From positions 1 to 42,010 of the forward strand of contig JAHCHP010000026.1 of NCBI GenBank assembly GCA_026129765.1: 42,010 nt of DNA, written 5' to 3'. Numbering within the stretch: position 1 is the first letter of the stretch; the number at the start of each line of letters is the position of its first letter. Made by a program: the position numbers and the translations under genes. This DNA is from Fimbriimonadia bacterium (GTDB lineage: Bacteria; Armatimonadota; Fimbriimonadia; Fimbriimonadales; GBS-DC). The notes under the pieces are model-generated. The model searched no databases. It was given only the letters and a program-made list of their open reading frames with translations, and was not told the origin of the DNA. Of this stretch, positions 1-7,008 are shown in pieces.

Positions 1-138
1 ACGCACGAATTCGCCCGGCTCGGCAAAGTCGCGCTCCCCAATGGTCACCTGACCATCGGTTCCGCCCGGGTCTTGCGCGTACGCGCCTGACACCATGAAT
101 AGGCATAATGCGGATACTAAGATCCAACCGCTTTTCAT
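1..138 (-). CDS. N-terminal part of an exported protein of unknown function
   Basis: Only the first 46 codons are in the window; the gene runs off the left edge. The start codon at 138-136 is set by a good ribosome binding site (AGGAGG, 145-150) six bases upstream. The protein begins with Met-Lys-Ser and a hydrophobic run that ends in Ala-Tyr-Ala-Gln, a typical Sec signal peptide with a cleavage site near residue 21-22. The visible mature part is Gly/Asp-rich and gives no family match that I recognise. It is the last exported gene before the toxin-antitoxin locus and is transcribed away from it. Confidence 0.75.
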   Translation of the reverse strand, partial: MKSGWILVSALCLFMVSGAYAQDPGGTDGQVTIGERDFAEPGEFVR

Positions 139-156
139 ACACCGCCTCCTCTCTAT

Positions 157-162
157 ATTATA
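157..162 (-). promoter_or_regulatory. -10 box of the exported-protein promoter
   Basis: A perfect TATAAT on the minus strand lies 18 bases upstream of the start codon at 138, and the AGGAGG ribosome binding site falls between the two. No convincing -35 box is visible. Confidence 0.5.
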
Positions 163-236
163 ACCTATTGAGAGGAGAGGTTGGTTTTCTTTAGTGTGTA
201 TTAAGCATGGTTAAGTGGATAATCTACAAAAAATCC

Positions 237-665
237 CTATGAAAAGGCAGCTTGATTCAGATCGCTATCCGATGAAATAAACTCTAAAGGAACACTTCCT
301 TGTGAAATTAGTCTCTGTTGAACCCAACAAGCACTGGCGAGTTGAACTGCATCATATGCCCTAAGCCCATAGGCTTCAGCAATCTGCATGGCTCTATCTA
401 TAACTTCATCGGTTGTTAGAATAACTTCATAGTGATGAAACCAATCTTGTCGAAACGCATGAACCGCTTGCTTTGCCGCTTGAACATCTATTGAACCTTG
501 CCGCACACGTTGCGTCAAAGCAGAGACAATTTCGACACCAGTAATAAGCGAAACGAAGAGAATGTGAATGTTCTGAACGTCTGTCAGGTTCTGTACCCAC
601 TCACTCCCCACTTCTTGTGCATATTGCTTTAGTAATGCGCTGCTGTCCAGATAATAGACTGCCAT
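237..665 (-). CDS. PIN-domain toxin (VapC family RNase)
   Basis: A 142-residue PIN-domain protein of normal VapC length. VapC toxins are Mg-dependent ribonucleases that cut tRNA or rRNA and are held in check by a VapB partner. The acidic metal-binding set is visible: Asp7 in the opening YLDSSALLK strand, Glu45, Asp105 in the AYDAVQLA motif, and Asp133 near the C-terminus, so the active site looks complete. The start codon overlaps the stop of the upstream antitoxin frame (TGATG at 663-667), which is the usual translational coupling of these pairs. The coupling is odd here because the antitoxin frame is interrupted. The toxin itself has no visible damage. Confidence 0.88.
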   Translation of the reverse strand: MAVYYLDSSALLKQYAQEVGSEWVQNLTDVQNIHILFVSLITGVEIVSALTQRVRQGSIDVQAAKQAVHAFRQDWFHHYEVILTTDEVIDRAMQIAEAYGLRAYDAVQLASACWVQQRLISQGSVPLEFISSDSDLNQAAFS

Positions 666-919
666 CAGCGACGCTCCTTGAGAATTGTGTCGGAAAGAGG
701 CTCGTCTTTCACGTGAATAGGTTGGAAATCAGGTCTTAAGGGCGCAGGTTGAGTTGGAGAGCGCAAACCGCCCTCTGCTCGCATTTGTTGTAGAGCAGCC
801 TGTAGGGAAGAGGCTGCCTTTTCTTGCGCGATTTCATGCAAGAGCTAATCCATATCGATTCCACTTTCGCGCGCTCTTTGCATCAATTGCTCGTATAAAT
901 CTTCAGGCAGTTCAATCAT
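665..919 (-). pseudogene. Antitoxin (VapB-like) frame with an internal TAG stop
   Basis: Reading the minus strand from the ATG at 919 gives an 85-codon frame that runs into the toxin start, but codon 25 is TAG (845-847). The 24 residues before the stop (starting MIELPEDLYEQLM) look like the strand-helix beginning of a ribbon-helix-helix antitoxin. The residues after it (EIAQEKAASSLQAAL and a Pro-rich tail) look like the toxin-wrapping half. The two halves stay in the same frame with no other damage, so the lesion is recent, or is a sequencing error, or is read through. A GGGAG sequence sits only two bases before the ATG. TAG is used as a true stop elsewhere in the window, including the toxin gene itself, which argues against recoding. 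Confidence 0.72.
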
Positions 920-945
920 AACTCCCAATACTTTTCACCTATGGG

Positions 946-951
946 AATATA
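946..951 (-). promoter_or_regulatory. -10 box for the toxin-antitoxin operon
   Basis: The minus strand reads TGGTATATT here, an extended -10 of the GGTAnAnT type found at several other genes in the window. It lies 26 bases upstream of the antitoxin ATG. There is no clear -35 box. Apart from this box, the stretch 920-1049 holds nothing recognisable. Confidence 0.4.
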
Positions 952-1049
952 CCATAAACCCTTTTCGCCGACAGAGATCACACCCTCCTCTGAACCTGTC
1001 AAAAGCGCGGGCAGGAGTTTCAGGGCGCGCGGCGAATAGTAAAAGGCGT

Positions 1050-2831
1050 ATGAAACTAATAATCGCAGTATGCCGTCTTTGCGCTTTAATGGCGATATTC
1101 ACTGTGAGCGCGCAAGGGCAGGAGTTTCGCGGGTTTTGGGTGGACGGTTTCAACGCCGGATTCCGGACAACCCAAGAGGTGGATACGTTGCTCCAGCGCG
1201 TGCGAGCCGCCAATATGAATGCCGTCATTGTGCAAATGCGCAAGAGGGGCGATGCCCATTATCCTTCGGCTTATGAGCCGCCTGCCACCAATCAAGACCC
1301 CAATTTTGATGCATTAGCCTATTTAATTGACCGGGCGCATAACGGTAACCCCCGAATCGAGGTGCATGTCTGGATGAACTCGCATACGATCCATCCGAAC
1401 GCAACGCCTCCCAGCGATCCGCGCCACTTTATGAACCGTTTTCCTGAAGCTTTGACCCAAAACAATGCGGGCAGCCAAATCACCGATGTCGGTTATGGCG
1501 TGGATTGGGGACATCCGATAGCCAACGATTTCACCTTTCGCGTGATGATGGATGTTTTACGCCGGTACGATGTGGATGGATTGCATTACGACTATATCCG
1601 CTACACGGGCAACACCTGGGGCTACAATCCGACCAGCGTGGCGCGTTTTAATCAATTTTATAACCGCTCAGGCGTGCCGACCCCCACCGACAATCAGTGG
1701 AGACAATGGCGGCGCGACCAGGTCACGACCCTGGTGCGTAAGGTCTATCTGCATACGATGGCTGTCAAGCCTCATGTGAAGATCAGCGGCGCTTTGATCA
1801 CTTGGGGCAACGGTCCCACCAGCGACAGCGCATGGCTCAGTTCATCCGCGTATAGCTCTGTTTTTCAGGATTGGCGGGGCTGGATGCAAGAGGGTATTTT
1901 GGATTTAGCGATTCCGATGTGCTACTATAACCAAAATACCTATCCCACCTATTACCAGAACTGGATCAATTTCACAAAGGACCGGCAGTATGGGCGGCAC
2001 GCGGTGATCGGTATTGGTAACTATCTGAACACAATTGCCAACACACATACGCAAATCGACAGGGCAAGGGACGCGACCAGTAGCGGCAATCGCGCCAAGG
2101 GGATCAATTTCTTTTCTTACGCGGCGACCGACTCGCAGAACGGACAGACCGTCTACTACAATCAAAATTTCTATAACGCGCTGAACCAAAAATTCCCAAC
2201 CCCTGCTCCTATGCCTGCCATGCCCTGGAAAACCAACCCAACGACAGGGCATTTGAAGGGCGTTGCCATCAAAGCGTCGGATATGAGTTGGGTGGATGGA
2301 GCGGTGGTTGCGCTGACGCGCCCCGGTTTCACAACCCGGACGACTTATACCGATGGAACCGGTTTCTATGGCTATGCTGATTTACCGTCCGGTTCTTACT
2401 CGGTGACAATCAGCAACTCACTGGGGACTTTGCGCGTGGACAATGTGCAGGTAACCGCAGGGCAGGTATCCACTGTCAACTTTGCGATGGGAAACACCGG
2501 CGCAACGATTCTCACCAGCGCGAACGCTGCAAAGAATCTGCCAATTGGCTCCGATGTACTGCTGATGAATCAAGTGGTGACGGCAGGTACGAATGAGTTT
2601 CAAGGGCGGTTCTATACGCAAGATCAAAACAGAGCTGGCGGGATTGGCGTGGTGATGCCCAACCCTTCACTGCCTTGGATCACAGGCGATTTAGTGGCAG
2701 CGCGAGGTGTCTTGGGTTATGATGAAAATGGGGAACTGTCGTTGTTAAACGCCTCCGTTCAAATGTTAGGCATTACGGCTTCGCCTCGACCGTTCGCCAG
2801 TACCGCGCAAGAATGGGTGGCTCCGAAGTAA
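1050..2831 (+). CDS. Exported GHL10-family (glycosidase-like) protein with regulatory-like and OB-fold tail
   Basis: A 593-residue protein with a signal peptide (residues 1-23, ending SAQG). Residues about 25-375 form a TIM-barrel domain of the GHL10 family (family 10 glycosylhydrolase-like, PF02638). Marks of the family are the opening EFRGFWVDGFNAGF, the RAANMNAVIVQMR strand and VDGLHYDYIRY at 175-185. GHL10 proteins are thought to act on cell-wall or other extracellular polysaccharide, but the exact substrate is not known. Residues about 405-480 resemble a carboxypeptidase regulatory-like Ig domain (TYTDGTGFYGYADLPSGSY). About 485-590 look like an OB-fold segment similar to that of the protein at 3320. 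AAAGG lies just before the ATG. No anchor or dockerin is present, so it is probably periplasmic or released. Confidence 0.85.
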   Translation: MKLIIAVCRLCALMAIFTVSAQGQEFRGFWVDGFNAGFRTTQEVDTLLQRVRAANMNAVIVQMRKRGDAHYPSAYEPPATNQDPNFDALAYLIDRAHNGNPRIEVHVWMNSHTIHPNATPPSDPRHFMNRFPEALTQNNAGSQITDVGYGVDWGHPIANDFTFRVMMDVLRRYDVDGLHYDYIRYTGNTWGYNPTSVARFNQFYNRSGVPTPTDNQWRQWRRDQVTTLVRKVYLHTMAVKPHVKISGALITWGNGPTSDSAWLSSSAYSSVFQDWRGWMQEGILDLAIPMCYYNQNTYPTYYQNWINFTKDRQYGRHAVIGIGNYLNTIANTHTQIDRARDATSSGNRAKGINFFSYAATDSQNGQTVYYNQNFYNALNQKFPTPAPMPAMPWKTNPTTGHLKGVAIKASDMSWVDGAVVALTRPGFTTRTTYTDGTGFYGYADLPSGSYSVTISNSLGTLRVDNVQVTAGQVSTVNFAMGNTGATILTSANAAKNLPIGSDVLLMNQVVTAGTNEFQGRFYTQDQNRAGGIGVVMPNPSLPWITGDLVAARGVLGYDENGELSLLNASVQMLGITASPRPFASTAQEWVAPK

Positions 2832-2885
2832 GGGAGGATATGAGTTCCAGAGCAATTTTAATTGGCAAGTTTTGCACCCTAATAG

Positions 2886-2911
2886 GGTTCCCCTTGCTTG
2901 CAGGGGGAACC
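2886..2911. repeat. Stem-loop repeat, copy 1 (GGTTCCCC / GGGGAACC)
   Basis: An 8-bp stem, GGTTCCCC at 2886-2893 pairing with GGGGAACC at 2904-2911, encloses the loop TTGCTTGCAG. The loop is the exact reverse complement of the loop in the second stem-loop at 3239-3263, so the two are inverted copies of one small palindromic element. It follows the GHL10 gene but has no T-run, so it is not a standard terminator. Confidence 0.7.
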
Positions 2912-2943
2912 TTACGGAGGGGGTTAAGAGATAGATAATCATT

Positions 2944-3135
2944 ATGGGACAAGAATATCAGTTCAGAAATCTAAACCCAATTGCAGTCGAGCGCGCCAGA
3001 CACTTGCGTAAAATCATGGGGCAAGCCGAAAAGCGTTTATAGGCAAGGCTGAGACGCGATAATGTCGGTTTCAGAGTTCGTCGTCAAGTTGCTGTAGGTC
3101 CCTATTATGGACCATCGCTCTTTATGAGGATATAG
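2944..3135 (+). pseudogene. Remnant of a DUF559 (Vsr-like) endonuclease gene
   Basis: The frame starting at ATG 2944 reads FRNLNPIAVERARHLRK, reaches EKRL, meets TAG at 3040-3042, and continues in the same frame as ARLRRDNVGFRVRRQVAVGPY. This is the N-terminal half of the DUF559 endonuclease family, where the consensus at the stop is Trp, so TGG has changed to TAG. After GPY the similarity ends and the frame closes at 3133-3135. The catalytic half of the family, which follows the VDF segment, is missing, so the gene is both interrupted and truncated. It lies between two inverted stem-loops (2886 and 3239). I have often seen DUF559 frames next to such palindromes, but that memory is not proof of mobility. 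Confidence 0.75.
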
Positions 3136-3238
3136 ATACAGTGCTTGAGCAAATTAATCATGTGTGCGCTATTCGTGTATCTGAAAAGATGGAAGGTGTT
3201 AATCGATAAGGCTATAAAAGCAATCACCCCCTTCCCAG

Positions 3239-3263
3239 CCTTCCCCTGCAAGCAAGGGGAAGG
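3239..3263. repeat. Stem-loop repeat, copy 2, inverted relative to copy 1
   Basis: CCTTCCCC at 3239-3246 pairs with GGGGAAGG at 3256-3263, with the loop TGCAAGCAA. This is the reverse complement of the loop of copy 1 at 2886-2911. Between this element and the next gene (3264-3319) I see nothing further. The stretch 3136-3238 may hold eroded 3' sequence of the DUF559 gene but I cannot align it. Confidence 0.7.
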
Positions 3264-3319
3264 AGAGAGGCATTTATCTGCGGGAAACGCTTTAGTAGGG
3301 TGTAATTCGGTATGGAAGA

Positions 3320-4324
3320 ATGGAAAGAATGATGAAAATGAAATGGCAATTAATACTTGGGTTAGTCATACTAATGGGGATTGTTTTATCAGTCCTCGCA
3401 TCCCAGGCACAGACGACGATCACGCTGACGCCCAAGGAGGGCGAGGCGCAGGGGATTCCTGTTGTTCGTTTGAGTGAATTGCCGATAGGGACTTTAGCGC
3501 AGGTGGTGGGGCGCGTGGTCAGCCGGGGAACCGACTATTTCTATCTGGATGACGGCTCCCTGTTGCAGGACAGCACCGGCGCAGTGGGTTTGCGCGTGAC
3601 CTTGAAGGGCTTGGCGCAGGGGAATGTGATCCCGCTGCCTGCAATGGGCGCGACTTTGCGCGTGACGGGGATTCTTTCCCGCGAGCGCGACACCCAAGGG
3701 CGGTTCTATACTGTGCTACGCCCGCGAAGAGCCTCCGATATCACCGCTTCGCCGATGCAGCGGCAATATGCCAGTCCGACCTTTCCCAGGGATCGGTGGT
3801 ACGAGTTTTCGCTGCCTGCCGAACCCGTTAACCCTGCGCCTGCCGCGCTGTTCAACCAGTTTCCTTTGGATAACCGTTTGAACCGTTGGAGCCGGGTGAT
3901 GCAGCGGTGGGGCGTTTATCAGGCGCAAAACGAATCGGCGTTTGGTGGTTTGCTTGCTTTGGAGGGCTATCGGCTGAGGTCGGATGCGCCCCGGTCGGTG
4001 TTAATAACAGGCTATTTGCCGGACCCAGGCGCAGACCGCTTGGTGCGATTTCCGCGTCCGGGCGCGCACCTGTTCGGCAGCAGCCTGCCGGACCCGGTGC
4101 TGTGGAACCGCTGCCTTATCAGCGATGGCATCGAGATGTTGACGATAGCCCAAGCAGCGCAGCGGGGCTGGATCGATCCTGTTTTGCGCTATTTGAATGG
4201 GACGGTTTATTGGACAATTGCACCCGATGACACCGGAGATGACGACTCGCTGAGACCATGGCGCGCCTACTGGATAACGACTTACCGCCCAAACCTGCGG
4301 TTGATTATTCCTACGCAGAACTAA
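3320..4324 (+). CDS. Exported protein with an OB-fold-like domain, unknown function
   Basis: A 334-residue protein. The start is uncertain: in-frame ATGs lie at 3320, 3329, 3332 and 3338, and only purine-rich GGAAAGA stretches are available as ribosome binding sites, so 3329 or 3332 may be the true start. All starts keep the signal peptide, which ends near SQAQTT. Residues about 45-145 (IGTLAQVVGRV, DYFYLDDGS, MGATLRVTGIL) have the pattern of a nucleic-acid-type OB fold as found in exported bacterial proteins, and resemble the C-terminal segment of the protein at 1050. The remaining 190 residues match nothing I know. The gene ends only four bases before pyrC, so the two are probably cotranscribed, although no functional link is evident. 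Confidence 0.7.
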   Translation: MERMMKMKWQLILGLVILMGIVLSVLASQAQTTITLTPKEGEAQGIPVVRLSELPIGTLAQVVGRVVSRGTDYFYLDDGSLLQDSTGAVGLRVTLKGLAQGNVIPLPAMGATLRVTGILSRERDTQGRFYTVLRPRRASDITASPMQRQYASPTFPRDRWYEFSLPAEPVNPAPAALFNQFPLDNRLNRWSRVMQRWGVYQAQNESAFGGLLALEGYRLRSDAPRSVLITGYLPDPGADRLVRFPRPGAHLFGSSLPDPVLWNRCLISDGIEMLTIAQAAQRGWIDPVLRYLNGTVYWTIAPDDTGDDDSLRPWRAYWITTYRPNLRLIIPTQN

Positions 4325-4328
4325 AATC

Positions 4329-5666
4329 ATGATGGATCGCTGGCTGTTGAAAGGGGGCTGGGTTGCAGACCCAGAGATGGGTTGGAATGGCAGGATGGAT
4401 GCGCGCGTTCAAGAGGGACGTATCGTGGAAATCGGCGAGCATCTGATGCCGGAGTTGGGCGAAACAGTTATTGATTGCGAGGGATTATGGGTTCTGCCGG
4501 GCTTAATTGATGTGCATGTCCACCTGCGCGAACCGGGGCAAGCCTACAAAGAGGATTTGGAGACGGGCGGACATGCGGCGGCGGCGGGCGGATTTACCCA
4601 TGTCTGCTGTATGCCCAACACTCGCCCCGCCTTGGATAGCCCTGCCCTTCTTCGGGAGATCGCGCGCCGGGCAGAGCAGGTTTCGCCAAGTCGTGTTTCG
4701 GTGGTGGCAGCGTTGACGGTAGGGATGGAAGGCGAGCAGCTTTGCGACTATAACGCGCTCCAGGCAGCGGGCGCGGTCGCTTTTAGCGATGATGCTTTCC
4801 CCATACAATCGGCAGCGGTCATGCGGCGGGCTATGCGTTGGTGCGCTGAATTGAAGATGCCGGTTGTGACCCACTGCGAAGACCAGTCGTTGACAGAAAG
4901 CGGTAGCATGAACGAGGGAATCGTCAGCGCGATGATGGGCGTGAAAGGGATGCCTGCGGTGGCGGAAGATCTTCAGATCGCGCGCAATGGATTGCTGGCG
5001 ATGGAGTTGGGATGCCGGCTGCATGTGCAGCATCTTTCCACCGCGATGGGATTGCGGCTGATCCAGTTTTTCCGGTCGTTGGAAAATGCGCTGAGTGGGG
5101 AACCCATCGCCGAGCGAACCCATGCCTATCGAGTGCCGCTGATCTCTTGTGAAGCGTCGCCCCATCATCTGCTGTTGACAGATCAAGCCTGCGACCAGTT
5201 CCGAACTGAAGCGAAGATGAATCCGCCCCTGCGAACGGAGGAGGACCGCCGATTTTTATCAGATCATTTGCTGACCGATATCGATTGTGTGGCGACCGAC
5301 CATGCGCCCCATGCTGCTTTTGAAAAAGAGCGCGCTTTTGGCGATGCGCCACTGGGGATTGTGGGCTTAGAAACGGCTTTGGGTTGCATTTTGACCTGGG
5401 GACTTCAGCGCAACCAACCGCTGAACGCGCTGCAAGTAGCGCGTTTAATGAGCCAGCAGCCTGCGCGCTTGTTTCATCTGCCGGGAGGGACTCTCAAACC
5501 GGGCAACCCAGCGGATATAACCCTTATAAACCCGCAAGCGACTTGGAAGGTTCAGCCGGAGCAGTTCCGGACTAAAGGCAGAAGCACGCCCTTCGCCGGA
5601 TGGGAATTAACGGGGCAGACGGTCGCGACGTTTGTGGGAGGCAGACGAGTTTATGAGCGCGCATGA
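4329..5666 (+). CDS. pyrC: Dihydroorotase
   Basis: A 445-residue class I dihydroorotase, the zinc amidohydrolase that interconverts carbamoyl-aspartate and dihydroorotate in the third step of pyrimidine synthesis; it acts in the cytoplasm. The diagnostic DVHVHLREPG motif with the first metal ligands is followed by EDLETGGHAAAAGGFT, the substrate-binding MPNTRP, the FSDDAFP aspartate region, THCED, the histidine in HVQHLS, and ATDHAPH near the C-terminus, so the active site is complete. Length is normal for the family. The start is one of two adjacent ATGs (4329 or 4332), four bases after the preceding gene. The 3' end overlaps the start of the GNAT gene. No other pyr gene is present in the window. 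Confidence 0.95.
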   Translation: MMDRWLLKGGWVADPEMGWNGRMDARVQEGRIVEIGEHLMPELGETVIDCEGLWVLPGLIDVHVHLREPGQAYKEDLETGGHAAAAGGFTHVCCMPNTRPALDSPALLREIARRAEQVSPSRVSVVAALTVGMEGEQLCDYNALQAAGAVAFSDDAFPIQSAAVMRRAMRWCAELKMPVVTHCEDQSLTESGSMNEGIVSAMMGVKGMPAVAEDLQIARNGLLAMELGCRLHVQHLSTAMGLRLIQFFRSLENALSGEPIAERTHAYRVPLISCEASPHHLLLTDQACDQFRTEAKMNPPLRTEEDRRFLSDHLLTDIDCVATDHAPHAAFEKERAFGDAPLGIVGLETALGCILTWGLQRNQPLNALQVARLMSQQPARLFHLPGGTLKPGNPADITLINPQATWKVQPEQFRTKGRSTPFAGWELTGQTVATFVGGRRVYERA

Positions 5667-6333
5667 GGTTTGGATCCGTGAAGTGGTGTCGGAGCATGAC
5701 CCCGCGTTTGAAGTCGCTCTACAGATATATGAGGCGAGTTTCCCGCCCAGCGAAAAGATCAGCGCGCAGGTCTTCGCGAACGCGCTGAACCGCAGAGCCA
5801 CCGGTCATGAGCCTTTTTCTGCCAATGCGCGAATGTTGACAGCCTTGAAAGTGAACGAACCGGTGGGGTTCGCTTACTTTCGCTATTTCTATTGCCATCT
5901 AAAAGAGCAGCCGTTTCATCTGGGCTATTTACTCTATATGGCGGTTGCCGAGTCCCAACGCGGGGGCGGGATAGGGCAGCATATTTATCACTCGGTCCTG
6001 GCTGCGTTGAAAGCAGATGCGGCTTACCGGGGCGGCGAATTGAGCGGGTTGATTTTTGAGGTGGAGCGCCCCGAATTAGCCGAAGATGCGGAAAGCCAGC
6101 GCAATACACTTCGCCGAATCCAATTTTATGAGCGGTTGGGGGCGCGCGTTTTGCAGGGAATTGCGTATGTTCAGCCCGCGTTGGGCGAAGAATTGCTGCC
6201 TGTTCCCATGCATTTGATGTATCATCCCCAAAGCGAGGATGCAGATGATAAAACACTCTGCGGGCTGTTTTATGATTGTGTGTTTGGATTTGGCGAGGAT
6301 CATCCTTTAGTGCTTGGCGCGGTGAATCCCTAA
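5653..6333 (+). CDS. GNAT-family N-acetyltransferase
   Basis: A 226-residue acetyltransferase-like protein. I place the start at the ATG at 5653, inside the end of pyrC, because GGGAGG lies 11 bases upstream; an upstream start at 5632 is possible but would add residues from inside pyrC. The acetyl-CoA binding region is the segment YLLYMAVAESQRGGGIG, which matches the GNAT motif A pattern (R/Q-x-x-G-x-G). Near the C-terminus it shares YERLGAR, YVQPAL, a Pro-x-x-LM motif and FGFGxxHP with the gene at 6307-7008, which is a paralogue on the other strand. The substrate is unknown. The last 27 bases overlap the 3' end of that convergent paralogue. Confidence 0.82.
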   Translation: MSAHEVWIREVVSEHDPAFEVALQIYEASFPPSEKISAQVFANALNRRATGHEPFSANARMLTALKVNEPVGFAYFRYFYCHLKEQPFHLGYLLYMAVAESQRGGGIGQHIYHSVLAALKADAAYRGGELSGLIFEVERPELAEDAESQRNTLRRIQFYERLGARVLQGIAYVQPALGEELLPVPMHLMYHPQSEDADDKTLCGLFYDCVFGFGEDHPLVLGAVNP

Positions 6334-7008
6334 CAGCGCATTCTGCACATAGGGGTGGTTGGGCGGTAATCCAAACTCCTGCGAGTAGAATTGTTCGATG
6401 ATCGCTTCTTCGCTTAGCCCCGGTTCGTCCTGAATCCACATCAAATTCAGAGGAATCGGATTTTGATCCTCCGTTAGCGCGGGTTGAACATAGGTCGGTG
6501 TGATGAGCCTTGCGCCCAAAGATTCGTACCATCGAACGCGCCGCGTCCGCAACGCCAAATCGTCCGCATCGACCGCATCCTCCTCGCGCTCCACCTCCAA
6601 CACACAGCCGTAGAACGGTCTTTGGACATAGCGCGCATCTAACCGCAGGCGGTCTATCGAGCATTGAAACAGGAATCGCCCTAAGCCCGCTCCGCGCTCG
6701 GCGGGATGAGTAGCGAGGTACACCGGATACCCCATGCTTGCCTCATTGAAAAACTCGATAAATGAGAACCCTACCGGCGCGCCTTCGCGTTCCAGGCAGA
6801 GCATATGGCGCATAATCGCCTGATTCGGAGCCGACTGGTTGGTGGGTTTGAGCCACTCCCGCAACCGGTCGGTTGGTTCCCGTTCATCTTTGGGGAAGGC
6901 TTCCCGGTAGAGCGCGATTAAGACAGGAAACGCGGGATCCTTCGGTGTCAGAATTTCTCGAACACGTATGCTGCTGGGCAAAGAAGGGGGCGTTTTCATG
7001 AGAGCCAT
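6307..7008 (-). CDS. GNAT-family N-acetyltransferase, paralogue of the 5653 gene
   Basis: A 233-residue protein (230 if the ATG at 6999 is used). The segment YPVYLATHPAERGAGLGRF is a clear acetyl-CoA binding motif A, with RGAGLG. The C-terminal half is colinear with the gene at 5653-6333 (WYESLGARL, TYVQPAL, PLNLM, FGLPPNHPYV), so the two come from one ancestor although they now face each other. The ATG at 6999 makes an ATGA overlap with the stop of the STAND gene, and the ATG at 7008 has AGGAG four bases upstream; both are plausible. Coupling to the STAND ATPase suggests a shared job, perhaps modification of a partner, but this is inference. Confidence 0.82.
   Translation of the reverse strand: MALMKTPPSLPSSIRVREILTPKDPAFPVLIALYREAFPKDEREPTDRLREWLKPTNQSAPNQAIMRHMLCLEREGAPVGFSFIEFFNEASMGYPVYLATHPAERGAGLGRFLFQCSIDRLRLDARYVQRPFYGCVLEVEREEDAVDADDLALRTRRVRWYESLGARLITPTYVQPALTEDQNPIPLNLMWIQDEPGLSEEAIIEQFYSQEFGLPPNHPYVQNALLGIHRAKH

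Noticed and set aside
1010..1129. GGGCAGGAGTTTC occurring twice (about 1010 and 1117)
   Set aside because: Only 13 bases, with no further similarity and one copy inside a gene.
845..3042. TAG as a recoded sense codon, since both the antitoxin and DUF559 frames are broken by TAG
   Set aside because: TAG is the true stop of several intact genes here (237, 25469, 26353, 28223), and the DUF559 gene is also truncated, so decay explains it better.
5759..6664. 301-codon minus-strand frame across both GNAT genes
   Set aside because: Overlaps two recognised genes and has no family pattern.
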